Shown piece after piece: positions 1-9,227 of a stretch of 13,712 nucleotides of DNA. A model generated the notes under the pieces. The model saw only the letters and a list, made by a program, of their open reading frames with translations. It did no database searches and was not told the origin of the DNA. The translations under genes were made by a program, and so were the position numbers. This DNA comes from CAYFMS01 sp964462325. Lineage in GTDB: Bacteria; Patescibacteriota; Patescibacteriia; UBA9934. Numbering within the stretch: position 1 is the first letter of the stretch; every line of letters begins with the position of its first letter. The DNA lies in NCBI GenBank assembly GCA_964462325.1, contig CAYWYQ010000023.1, forward strand, positions 1 to 13,712. Reading direction: 5' to 3'.

Positions 1-1
1 A

Positions 2-2857
2 CCAAATGGAGGAGAGGTATATTCTTTTGGAGACATGATAGAGATTGATTGGTCTACAGAGGGTACGATACCATTTGTGAATATTCGCTACTCAGCAGAC
101 AATGGTAATAATTATTTACCGATTGCTGAAGGGTTGATTAATAATGGCTCATATACATGGGAGACTCCGGAAATTGATTCCGATGAAATGTTTATTCGTG
201 TAGAAGGGACAGATCTTGCAACGATTATTGATCAAGATGAATCGGACACTTCTTTTGCAATTCAAGGTCCAATTGTGCCCTTTGTAACGATATTGTCTCC
301 AAATGGCGGTGAACAATATACATTAGATGACACGATTACACTTCTATGGGATGCATCTGATACATTCGATAATTTTCGTATTGAGTCATTCAATGATGGT
401 GAAATATCTGTATTACGAAATGGAATCACTTCAGATGAATTTTCTTCTAAATCAATAGAATTTCCTGCTTCAGAAATTGGTGTCGGAGATTTTATTCATC
501 TTCGTGTTGGGGGGCTTATTGGCGAACCTGGTTCAGTTACTCTTGGAGACTATGATCGTACCGATACTGCTTTTTCCATTATAGAAACACCTCTTGAAAT
601 AAATATTGCCTCACCTAATGGTGGTGAATTTTGGGTCGAGGGATCACAAGAGAATATTTTATGGTCAAAAAGTGATGCAATTGCAACCACTGATATTCAT
701 GTATCGTACAATGATAGTGATTTTTCCTTGCTTGCAGGAGGCTTAACGACGGATAATTATACATGGACGATTCCTGACGGGGTTGCGACAGAATTGGCAC
801 GAATAAAGCTTATTGGTTTTACGGATGATGGCGGGCAATCGGTAGAGGCACAAAGTGAATCAGTCTTTACGATCCTTTCACCAGAACAACAGGAATTTAG
901 TGTATCCGTTTTGAGTCCAAATGGAGGTGAGGAGCTTATACAAGGTCAGACTTATCTTATTACATGGAATGCAACAGGTGCAGTTGATTCATTTGATGTG
1001 TTTTACTCGCTTAATGGTGGAATAAACCGAATTCCAATCATTATTGGTGCAACAGGTACATCGCATCTTTGGACCGTGCCAGAACAAAATTCAGATGAGG
1101 GATACATTTATATTGATGGATTAAGAGAGGGTGGTATTGTAGCGAATGATAGTTCGGACGATGCTTTTTTTATTCGAAAACCTACTGAGACCGAAGAGGA
1201 GGAAGAGATTGAAGAGGAAATAGAAGTCATTGATGCTGACGGAGGCAGCTCACTTTTGGCGTCCTCGGTATCTGTCGCGGGTGGTGCTATTCAGATGAAT
1301 AAAACGCACGGTCAATATCAGGTGCTTAATCATTCGACGATAACCGTGACGACTTCGGCAGATGTATCATTACGCAATGTAAGATATGTACTTGAAGGTC
1401 GATCTATTGTCCCGGAAGAAATTGATGCGGGACTCTATCAATCCTCATTTGCAATTGGAAGCGATGCGACACAAGTCTCCGTTCTAGCTGAAACAGAAGA
1501 AGGGGAGATAATATCTGAAATAGTACGTATATTTCCTATTTCAAGAGGATATATTTATGAAGAACGCGAGGAGGGAGCTGAGCAAGCCATTGCAGAAGCA
1601 ATTATTATTGTTTTTCAGAGTGGTGCGCAGTGGAATGCGGGAAGTTATGCTCAATCCAATCCACTGATTACGGGGGAGGATGGCGTCTTTGGTTGGTATG
1701 TGCCAAATGGAGATTATATTATTACTGGTGCTCGTGATGGCTATGAAGATGCACAACAGTCTGTACATGTGACGAATAATATTTTGAACCCGTCATTTGA
1801 ACTTACGCGCGTGAAAGAGCCGGAAGAGGATATTCTTGTACTTCCCGGTATCGTGGGCGATATTACGAAAGATATTCAACAAGGTTTCGATCAGGTATTT
1901 GAAATAGTGAACACATTTCGCGACTCGCCTATTGCACAAACCTCTGCAGAAGTATCAAAGCCTATTGTGATCGCCACGGTAGCAACAAGTGCCGTTGTAC
2001 TTTCTACTTCATTTAATCTACTCCCATTCCTACAGTATTTATTTACATTCCCTGCCATGCTCCTTGCAAGAAGAAGAAGGCAGAATTTTGGCGTTGTCTA
2101 TAATGCGGTAACAAAAGTCCCAATAGGATTTGCGATTGTGCGTCTTTTTACGCTCGAAGGTAGGCTCGTCAAGTCAATGGCGACGGATGAGCTGGGTCGA
2201 TATTTCTTCAAGGTATCTCCTGGAAGATACCGAATCTCTGTTCGAAAAGAAGATATGGTTTTCCCTAGTCGATATTTAGCGAATACAAAACAGGATGGAC
2301 AATATTTGGATATTTACACACACGGAGAAATAGTAGTAACAGAGCAAGATGTTATTCTTGCAGCGAATATTCCTATTGATCCGCCGGAGGTAGAACGAGC
2401 TCATGCCCCGACTTATATTCAATTCAAGCGTTTCCTGAAAGTGTTGCAATTAGTACTTTCTCCTATTGGTTTTCTACTTGCGATTTACGTGTTTATTGTT
2501 CAACCTAGTTTAATTACTGCGTTTGGCGTTATTGTTCAGTCTGGTTTTTATATAGTGACAAAAATACTTATCAAACCCGTTAAAAAACGAGGCTGGGGTA
2601 TTGTGCGAGACGTGCAAACACATGTCGCAATTCCGAATGCGATTATTCGTCTATTTGAACCAAAGTTTAATAAATTAATTGAAACACAGGTTACAGATCA
2701 TTATGGGCGATACGCGTTTATGGCTGGAGCAAATGAATATTACCTCACTGCACAAAAAGATGGGTATGCACCTGAAGAGGTTAGAAATATTGATTATAAA
2801 AAGAAAAAAGAACCATCACCAATCACTATTGATGTTGGTCTTAAGAAAGCGGTATAA
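2..2857 (+). CDS. Membrane-anchored surface protein with Ig-like and carboxypeptidase-regulatory-like repeats (5' partial)
   Basis: The reading frame is open to the left edge (frame starts at base 2), and its first residues already form a repeat motif, so the ATG at 35 is internal and the N-terminus lies outside the window. The visible part is 951 residues. Four PNGGE motifs begin at visible residues 1, 100, 205 and 306, each followed about 15 residues later by an I/L-x-W core. This is the pattern of Kre9/KNH-like Ig domains seen in secreted bacterial proteins. A Glu-rich linker follows (~395-410), then a carboxypeptidase-regulatory-like domain (~510-606), a hydrophobic block (~654-689) ending in RRRR (690-693), a second such domain (~697-780, DELGRYFF at 729), another hydrophobic block (~814-857), and a third (~865-945, DHYGRYAF at 899). 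No catalytic motif is visible. Likely role: an envelope-anchored structural or adhesive protein. The family-level call is fairly safe; the specific function is unknown. Confidence 0.85.
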   Translation, partial: PNGGEVYSFGDMIEIDWSTEGTIPFVNIRYSADNGNNYLPIAEGLINNGSYTWETPEIDSDEMFIRVEGTDLATIIDQDESDTSFAIQGPIVPFVTILSPNGGEQYTLDDTITLLWDASDTFDNFRIESFNDGEISVLRNGITSDEFSSKSIEFPASEIGVGDFIHLRVGGLIGEPGSVTLGDYDRTDTAFSIIETPLEINIASPNGGEFWVEGSQENILWSKSDAIATTDIHVSYNDSDFSLLAGGLTTDNYTWTIPDGVATELARIKLIGFTDDGGQSVEAQSESVFTILSPEQQEFSVSVLSPNGGEELIQGQTYLITWNATGAVDSFDVFYSLNGGINRIPIIIGATGTSHLWTVPEQNSDEGYIYIDGLREGGIVANDSSDDAFFIRKPTETEEEEEIEEEIEVIDADGGSSLLASSVSVAGGAIQMNKTHGQYQVLNHSTITVTTSADVSLRNVRYVLEGRSIVPEEIDAGLYQSSFAIGSDATQVSVLAETEEGEIISEIVRIFPISRGYIYEEREEGAEQAIAEAIIIVFQSGAQWNAGSYAQSNPLITGEDGVFGWYVPNGDYIITGARDGYEDAQQSVHVTNNILNPSFELTRVKEPEEDILVLPGIVGDITKDIQQGFDQVFEIVNTFRDSPIAQTSAEVSKPIVIATVATSAVVLSTSFNLLPFLQYLFTFPAMLLARRRRQNFGVVYNAVTKVPIGFAIVRLFTLEGRLVKSMATDELGRYFFKVSPGRYRISVRKEDMVFPSRYLANTKQDGQYLDIYTHGEIVVTEQDVILAANIPIDPPEVERAHAPTYIQFKRFLKVLQLVLSPIGFLLAIYVFIVQPSLITAFGVIVQSGFYIVTKILIKPVKKRGWGIVRDVQTHVAIPNAIIRLFEPKFNKLIETQVTDHYGRYAFMAGANEYYLTAQKDGYAPEEVRNIDYKKKKEPSPITIDVGLKKAV

Positions 2858-2858
2858 T
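2829..2858 (+). promoter_or_regulatory. Candidate promoter for the 1250-residue surface protein gene
   Basis: TTGATG (2829-2834) is followed after 18 bases by a perfect TATAAT (2853-2858) that overlaps the stop codon of the upstream gene. Transcription would start near 2866, giving a leader of about 55 bases. It could let the downstream protein be made independently of the upstream one. The -35 matches consensus at four of six positions, so this is a candidate only. Confidence 0.45.
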
Positions 2859-2921
2859 GAGAAGGAAAATCATAGCTTGTTCTGATGTCCTGTTCGGGCG
2901 GATGGGGGATTTGAACAATTT

Positions 2922-5900
2922 ATGAAACCGTTACCTATTGGTAAATCTATTTCTTTGCGAATCACAGCTCTTTTTGTGGTTATTTTCAGTTTTATGGGAT
3001 TGAGCGGTGTTCATGTGCCTATTCAGTATTCTCATGCCGTAGCTCCTCCGAATATTGTTGGATATCAAGGGCGTGTTTTGAACGCGAATGGTACGCCAGT
3101 TACGGACGCATCTCTTACCTTCATTTTTCAGATTTATGATGCATCGTCAGGTGGAACATGTGTATGGTCAAATTCAAGCTCTACATGTGCATCGGCGACT
3201 GGTATTTCGGTGACACTGACTGATGGACTCTTTTCAGAACGTCTTGGTGATACGGGAGATGGATACTCGGCTATTACTGATGCAACATTTGGAGATGACG
3301 ATGAACTTTACCTAGATATCACAATTGCTGGCGAGTCATTGACACCTCGTACACGCCTAAGTTCTGTTCCATATGCTACTAATGCAAGCATGCTTGATGG
3401 AATTGATTCTACAGGATTCGTCACATCAACTACCGGGTGTACAGATTGTTTAGATTTCGATAGTTTATCGGACACATTGTCGCTTGATGCCGATACAAGC
3501 GTTTCTGCTGGAGCATATGATTTATTTTATAATCTGACGAGCAATGGAAATTTTATTTTTCAAGACGGGGGGGTCGGTTTTGCGACATTTAGCGGTAACC
3601 CAAGCGGGGGCCAGATAGACTTTACTGCAAATAATGATTTATCCGGAGGAGCATTTCTTGATGTAAATTCCGGGAATAACCAAACTACAGGTGATTTGGT
3701 TGCATTTACAGCAAATACAATGGCTGCAGGGCATATTTTAGACATAATACAAGATCCAAATGGTGTACAGACGGTCGCAGCATCCGGTAATTTGATTCGT
3801 GCTTACCGCGAATTGACGGAAGCAGGGTCGACATCTACTGGTTCGCTCGTACACCTTGATTCAAATAATGATGCAGGGATTACGACAGACTCATCTATTA
3901 TTTTAGAGATTGATCAGCAAAGTTCTATTTCGACCGGTTCTATTGTCGATATTGCTCAAGCTGGGACAGGATCTGCTCTACAGATTGCGTCTTCGATTGG
4001 CGCCGGTGCAGCTTCGCCACTCATCGACATCGATGTGAGTGATACGGCCTATGATCAGTTCCTTCTTGATGTGACGAATGTAGGAACAGCATATCTTGCG
4101 AATTTCAGTACGACCGGGTCCGGTGGTGGAATATTCCTCTCCGGTGATGCCTCTGCAGGTACATTACTTGCTATTGAAAATACAGAAACAGGATACACGC
4201 AGAATTCCTTAAATGTTCGTCATGATGGATCAACGTCTGGCTTTTCTATCTCATCAGCTGCAGGTGCGACTGTGAGTGATCCGCTTGTATTTATTACAAA
4301 TTCAAATAGCGCCTTTGATGTAGACCTCGCAACGATTAATTATGACGGGACGGCAAGCGCACTTTCTATTGTAAGTCAGGGAACAGGAGTATCTGATACC
4401 GTTGTTTCTGTTTCTGGTGACAATGCAGACTATGTTATGGAAATATACAATGATGGTGATAATGATAATAGGGAAGGTATTTTGATTCAGGCCTGTGCGG
4501 ATACGAATCCTGGAACAGGTTGTGAATTTGCAACATTCGCTGACGGAAATGGAACGATTCTTGGTGCGATTGAGGGTGATGGGGCGGGTGGAGTTACAAA
4601 TGCATCTGCCGGTTCTGACTATGCAGAGCTTTTCCCTATTGGTACACCTGTTTCATTAGGGGATATTGTCGGTTTGAATCAAGATGGCAGAGTTGAACCA
4701 GCGGCAGCAGGTTCTCAAATTCTTGGTGCCTATTCTAGTAATCCAAATGTACTCGGTAATTGGTTTGCAGATTGGGAAGAGGCTGGTACACATGAAGCAG
4801 TTGCCCTACTTGGACAGGTGCCGGTGAAGGTGAATATGGAAGGCGGACCTATTCAAGCAGGAGATTACTTGGAACTTTCTTCTGTTAATGGTACGGCAAA
4901 AAAGGCAAGTGGAATGAGTTTTGTGATTGGTCGAGCTCTTGAATCTCATACAAATGGATCAGGTCAAATCATGACATTTATCGAGCCAAAATGGATTATG
5001 CTCGATACATTTACTGATTCAGATGTAAGTGTACAGTTAAAGAAAGATTTCGTACTTACCAAAAATGGAACGGCAACAAGTGAAGTAAACTATTCTTCAA
5101 AACATATCAGCTTGAATGGATCAGCATGGGATGGAGTTACGGCAAATGATCAAACAATAACGCTCTATAATGATGTACTGTCATCGAATGCGTATCGCCT
5201 TATTGCAAAAAATACGGACGGAGATACACTTGCATACCTTGATAATAATGGTGATCTTGTTGTTGGTGGGAAAATATACTTATCAGACCGAGGGTCAATT
5301 CAAACAGAAAAATATATTTATTATGATGGTTCTTCTGGAGCGGGAGGTGATTTTATAAGAACAAATGCATCAGGGTGGGGGACGGGGTCATATGATTTTG
5401 CAGAAATGTTTCCTTCACCGGAAGAGTTACTTGCCGGGGAGGTTGTTATATTTGGTGAAAACAGTGAAGAAGTGAAGCGCTCAACAGGTGCCCTCTATGA
5501 TGGAAAAATTGCAGGGATTGTCTCTACACGTCCCGGATTCCTCGCGGGTGATAACAATGCTGGTGACATGCCAATTGCTCTTGCGGGACGCGTACCAACA
5601 AAAGTGACAACGGAGAACGGACCAATCGAAATTGGTGATCCTCTTACCACATCATCAATCCCAGGTATTGCCATGAAGGCCACATCTGCTGGACAAATCG
5701 TTGGATATGCAATGGAATCCCTGGCGAATGATGGAGAGATTATCGTATTTGTAAGACCGTCCTACTATGATGGGGGTGCTTCTGTTCTTCCGAATAATTC
5801 TGTGAGTGGTATCGGAAATATTACACAACTTGATACAAATAATATATCACTTGCGGCAGGTTCTCTTACAAATATCTCAAGCCTTTCAGGGATTGGAGAC

Positions 5901-6674
5901 GCATGGGTTATTGAAGAGAATGGAGATATTTCAACGAGAGGTCGTATCATGCAGATCTCGGAAAGCTATGACGGTACAGATATTATTTCAGATATTGTTA
6001 CTTCAATGGAACGTACTATTCAGCTGTCCGGAACATCTGCACTTATAGGGGGCAGAGCGTCAATTCATTTCGATGAACACGATTCATCTTTTATGAAAAT
6101 TATGAATCTTGAGCATGATTATCGTGTATTTGTGACATCGAATCAAGAAACGAATGAGCTCCATGTCTCTACTAGGGATAAAGAAGGGTTTATTGTTCGC
6201 GAAGCAGAGGGTGAAAGTAATGCGACAATCGATTGGCTTGTTATCGCATACCATAAAGACTATACACCTAAAGAAATAAATACAGATAATATAGTAGACC
6301 AAAATGAAGAGAATGTTTCCAGTTCAGAAATACTCACAGAAGATGAAATATTGATTGAAGATGGTATAATCGATGAATCTGAGGTTATCCCAGATGCGGT
6401 AGATGCGTCAGTCGAGGGGATAGATGAGGTAATTCCAGAAGAGGAGATTGATGAAATTATTCAAGAAGAAACTTCGCCAAATGAGGAAATAATAGAGGAA
6501 GAGATTAGCGATGAACAAGATACGCAAGATGTAATAGAAGAGGATATTACAATAGTTGATGAGCCTGTCACTGAGCAGATAACGGAAATTATTCCAGAAA
6601 TTGAAGCAGATGTAGAATCTGATACAGAAGATATACAGAATGAAGAAGTTGATACACTTCCTATGGTAGAATAG
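2922..6674 (+). CDS. Secreted tail-fibre-like / adhesin-like surface protein with two DYAE (peptidase G2-like) modules
   Basis: This 1250-residue protein starts with a signal peptide (hydrophobic ~14-30, probable cleavage after SHA at 37-39). A YQGR head domain (~47-155) ends in VPYATNAS, a combination typical of phage-fibre-like bacterial surface proteins. Residues ~175-520 are a Gly/Ser/Thr/Asp-rich repetitive region alternating short strands such as GSLVHLDSN and SGGAFLDVN, suggesting a beta-helix or stalk. A GILIQ...GAIEGDGAGGVT element (~525-563), usually found just before S74-type chaperone domains, here precedes two related modules beginning SDYAELF (565-690) and YDFAEMF (824-948). Both resemble the peptidase G2 intramolecular-chaperone family at motif level. 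A third C-terminal module (~1046-1115, FVTSN...GFIVRE) recalls tail-fibre end domains. The last ~133 residues are very acidic, with one Lys and no Arg. There are three Cys pairs. Function is inferred to be attachment or structure; self-cleavage is possible but not shown. No Shine-Dalgarno precedes the ATG. Confidence 0.82.
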   Translation: MKPLPIGKSISLRITALFVVIFSFMGLSGVHVPIQYSHAVAPPNIVGYQGRVLNANGTPVTDASLTFIFQIYDASSGGTCVWSNSSSTCASATGISVTLTDGLFSERLGDTGDGYSAITDATFGDDDELYLDITIAGESLTPRTRLSSVPYATNASMLDGIDSTGFVTSTTGCTDCLDFDSLSDTLSLDADTSVSAGAYDLFYNLTSNGNFIFQDGGVGFATFSGNPSGGQIDFTANNDLSGGAFLDVNSGNNQTTGDLVAFTANTMAAGHILDIIQDPNGVQTVAASGNLIRAYRELTEAGSTSTGSLVHLDSNNDAGITTDSSIILEIDQQSSISTGSIVDIAQAGTGSALQIASSIGAGAASPLIDIDVSDTAYDQFLLDVTNVGTAYLANFSTTGSGGGIFLSGDASAGTLLAIENTETGYTQNSLNVRHDGSTSGFSISSAAGATVSDPLVFITNSNSAFDVDLATINYDGTASALSIVSQGTGVSDTVVSVSGDNADYVMEIYNDGDNDNREGILIQACADTNPGTGCEFATFADGNGTILGAIEGDGAGGVTNASAGSDYAELFPIGTPVSLGDIVGLNQDGRVEPAAAGSQILGAYSSNPNVLGNWFADWEEAGTHEAVALLGQVPVKVNMEGGPIQAGDYLELSSVNGTAKKASGMSFVIGRALESHTNGSGQIMTFIEPKWIMLDTFTDSDVSVQLKKDFVLTKNGTATSEVNYSSKHISLNGSAWDGVTANDQTITLYNDVLSSNAYRLIAKNTDGDTLAYLDNNGDLVVGGKIYLSDRGSIQTEKYIYYDGSSGAGGDFIRTNASGWGTGSYDFAEMFPSPEELLAGEVVIFGENSEEVKRSTGALYDGKIAGIVSTRPGFLAGDNNAGDMPIALAGRVPTKVTTENGPIEIGDPLTTSSIPGIAMKATSAGQIVGYAMESLANDGEIIVFVRPSYYDGGASVLPNNSVSGIGNITQLDTNNISLAAGSLTNISSLSGIGDAWVIEENGDISTRGRIMQISESYDGTDIISDIVTSMERTIQLSGTSALIGGRASIHFDEHDSSFMKIMNLEHDYRVFVTSNQETNELHVSTRDKEGFIVREAEGESNATIDWLVIAYHKDYTPKEINTDNIVDQNEENVSSSEILTEDEILIEDGIIDESEVIPDAVDASVEGIDEVIPEEEIDEIIQEETSPNEEIIEEEISDEQDTQDVIEEDITIVDEPVTEQITEIIPEIEADVESDTEDIQNEEVDTLPMVE

Positions 6675-6691
6675 TCTCATATCGAGACTAT
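6671..6691 (+). promoter_or_regulatory. Start-codon hairpin between surface protein and ligase-like gene
   Basis: A perfect 8-bp inverted repeat, ATAGTCTC (6671-6678) and GAGACTAT (6684-6691), flanks a 5-base loop. The left arm contains the TAG stop of the upstream gene. The right arm contains the first two bases of the ATG (6690-6692) of the next gene. In mRNA the stem would hide the start codon until a ribosome terminating at the upstream stop opens it. This suggests translational coupling, which is an inference; no Shine-Dalgarno lies in the 15-base gap. Confidence 0.5.
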
Positions 6692-9020
6692 GAAATTACA
6701 TTTTTCAGAACAGATATTGCAAAGGATTGGATTTGGCGTGATGTGGAGCGCTCTTTATGCGGTGCTATTTCTCATTCCGATCATTACGCTTCCCTGGACG
6801 CTTGATACTCTCGAAATACATAAGCAGTTCATTCTTGTTATTGGTGCGAGTATAGCGGTTCTCGGTTGGCTGATCACGACCATTGCAAAAAAACAGATTG
6901 ATTTTCAATTTCATCCGATTCTTGCTTTTTACGGTATATTCGTTCTTGCGCTCATTGTTTCTGCTTCATTTTCTCTTAATCCATATATGAGTTGGGTTGG
7001 ACATGGTTTGCAGGAGTATACTTCTGTTATTACACATGCGTCATTTTGGGTACTTGGTTTTGTATTGGTACAGGATAAAAAAGGAAATCATATTGGTCGA
7101 TTGTCCCTCACATTGCTTAGTGCTAGTGTATGCATCGGAACAGTTTCTGTACTAAAAATGCTAGGAATTGAATTAATAGAAAGCTGGTTTATCGGGAAGG
7201 GTACAATGCTCCTTGTATTTTTATCTGCTGTTTCATTATATTCATTCTTTCTATCAGTCATCCTTTTACATGAATCACATGCAATTTTAAGTGGATGGAA
7301 TAAGAAGGTATTTCATATTCTGTCGTTCATCCTGTTCATAGAAACTATCTTATTGCTCCTCTCTATCGATATTAGCTGGATGTGGATCGCTTTCATACTC
7401 AGTGTAGTGATCCCAATGGTACTTATTCTATTTGTCCCGAAGTGGATGAAAAAGACGATACATTATGCGCCAATAATATGTTCAATTGTTATCGCCCTTC
7501 TCTTCCTTGTTTTACCAAGTTTCATTTCGAATATTTTTCCAGCTGAGCACCTCCCTTCTTATGATTTGAGTTTTGATATTGCTCAGCAAAGTGCAACAGG
7601 GTCTCGAGCACTTATCGGTACAGGTCCAGGAACATTCGCTATTGATTATATGGCGCATAGACCTTTAGATTTAAATGCATCGAGATTCTGGAATACTATT
7701 TTTGATCGTGGATATAATTACCCATCAACATTATTTGCAACGACAGGAATATTAGGACTAGGGTCTTTCATTCTTTTTTTAGCGTTCACGCTCTTCACGC
7801 TTTTACGCGAAATACAAAAAAACAATAGAAATCCAATTCATATTGCTTTGCTTTCAGCAATGATCTTTTTATACTTCGGTATTTGGTATGGAGGCATGTC
7901 ACTTACGATTCTCTTTTTGTTTGTTATTTTAGTATCGTTTATCGCATCGACCTCCTCATCCAAAAAAGCATTCGATTTAGAGAAATCTTCCATCGCATTT
8001 TTTGTTCTCTCCAAACAAATCGTCCTTTCGATATTAGCGATTATGTGCATTGTTCTTGTCGGATCTAAATACACTTCAGACATTGCTTTTGCAAAGACGA
8101 TTAGACAAAGTCAAGAGAATTATGATGCATCTCAAGTATTGGATTCTCTTGATAGGGCAGCAAGATTTAATAAGCAAAGTGATGTTATTTACCGGAATAT
8201 CGCACAGGCACTTCTTGTGCAGATAAATCACTTGGCTGGGAGTCAGGAAATTGATGAAATGATACTGGCTAGCTATATGAATGCATCTGTAGGAGCGGCT
8301 GAAAGAAGTGTGGAGCTTGTACCAAAAAATCCAGAAAATTGGCGATTGCTTGCTTATGTCTATACGGAACTTGCACCAATCCTTGATTCGCTTCCTCTTG
8401 CAAAGTCAGCTTTAAACGAAGCTCGACTTCTTTATCCGACGAATGCTGAATATCAAACAGAATATGGACGTATATTGCTACTACAATATGATCATGCTCT
8501 ATTAGCGACAGAGGGAGGTGATTCAACGGAACAGGACGCATTGCTTCAAGAAGCAATCGAAGAACTTCAGATTGCTCTTTCATTGAAATCAGACTATGCC
8601 CCAGCTCAATTTTACCTTGCTGCCGCCCATGAAAGAGATCAGAATCTAAAGGCTGCTATTGAAGAATTGCTTACCATTAAGGAAAACAACCCATTTGATA
8701 TTGGCGTCTTATTGCAGATAGCACAGATATATTTACGGCAGGGTAATACGGCAGAAGCAGTTATAGAACTGGAAAATGCAATCTATTTAGAACCAAATTA
8801 TACAAATGCTTATTGGTATTTGTCATTTGCAAGAGAACAGCGGGGGGAAATTCAGCTCGCAATTGATGCTTTACAAACTATTTTAAATTTTGATGCAGAA
8901 AATCCATTGGTCTTGCAAAGATTAGACGCGCTAGAACAAGGATTTATTACAGAAGAAATCCCTGAGCCGCTTGAAGAAACGCTCGAGTTAGAGCTGGGTA
9001 CGGAAGAAGTGACAGAATAA
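6690..9020 (+). CDS. O-antigen-ligase-like polytopic membrane protein with C-terminal TPR repeats
   Basis: The protein has 776 residues. The first ~455 contain about a dozen hydrophobic helices (for example ~14-36, 46-65, 76-94, 208-248, 256-277, 345-370, 435-455). Between helices lies an outward-facing loop with SRALIGTGPGTF (305-316) and then FATTGILGLG before the next helix, the signature layout of Wzy/WaaL (Wzy_C) ligase-polymerases. From ~477 to ~745 the sequence is helical TPR repeats, with motifs such as AAIEELLTIKENNPFDI and AVIELENAIYLEPNYTNAY, then a Glu-rich tail. Members of this superfamily transfer or polymerise lipid-linked glycans on the outer face of the membrane; the TPR part probably binds partner proteins. 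The usual His-Asn of WaaL loops appears here as Tyr-Asn (RGYNYP), so catalysis is uncertain. It follows the surface protein gene by 15 bases and is probably co-transcribed. Substrate unknown. Confidence 0.75.
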   Translation: MKLHFSEQILQRIGFGVMWSALYAVLFLIPIITLPWTLDTLEIHKQFILVIGASIAVLGWLITTIAKKQIDFQFHPILAFYGIFVLALIVSASFSLNPYMSWVGHGLQEYTSVITHASFWVLGFVLVQDKKGNHIGRLSLTLLSASVCIGTVSVLKMLGIELIESWFIGKGTMLLVFLSAVSLYSFFLSVILLHESHAILSGWNKKVFHILSFILFIETILLLLSIDISWMWIAFILSVVIPMVLILFVPKWMKKTIHYAPIICSIVIALLFLVLPSFISNIFPAEHLPSYDLSFDIAQQSATGSRALIGTGPGTFAIDYMAHRPLDLNASRFWNTIFDRGYNYPSTLFATTGILGLGSFILFLAFTLFTLLREIQKNNRNPIHIALLSAMIFLYFGIWYGGMSLTILFLFVILVSFIASTSSSKKAFDLEKSSIAFFVLSKQIVLSILAIMCIVLVGSKYTSDIAFAKTIRQSQENYDASQVLDSLDRAARFNKQSDVIYRNIAQALLVQINHLAGSQEIDEMILASYMNASVGAAERSVELVPKNPENWRLLAYVYTELAPILDSLPLAKSALNEARLLYPTNAEYQTEYGRILLLQYDHALLATEGGDSTEQDALLQEAIEELQIALSLKSDYAPAQFYLAAAHERDQNLKAAIEELLTIKENNPFDIGVLLQIAQIYLRQGNTAEAVIELENAIYLEPNYTNAYWYLSFAREQRGEIQLAIDALQTILNFDAENPLVLQRLDALEQGFITEEIPEPLEETLELELGTEEVTE

Positions 9021-9227
9021 TAAGTACTTTCACCTTTCTTTTTACACAAACATGCGTTAGTATTCGGCTAGATGTGAAGTATAAGCTTCGTAAGACTCTT
9101 CTTCCTGAGCTATATTTTTTGACGGTAACAGTCTATCTTCTCGCCAGGTTAGATACATGATCTATCCTTACAGATAAACGTCTCGTTCAATATTCACTAT
9201 GCACATAAAGAAATACATACAAAGTTT

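Noticed and set aside
2877..2918. TTGTTC/GAACAA pairing before the second surface gene
   Set aside because: Only six pairs across a 30-base loop, with a competing TGTTC inside; too weak to call a regulatory stem.
9119..9156. TTGACG as a -35 for ychF
   Set aside because: No -10-like hexamer at 16-18 bases; the nearest TTAGAT is 24 bases away.
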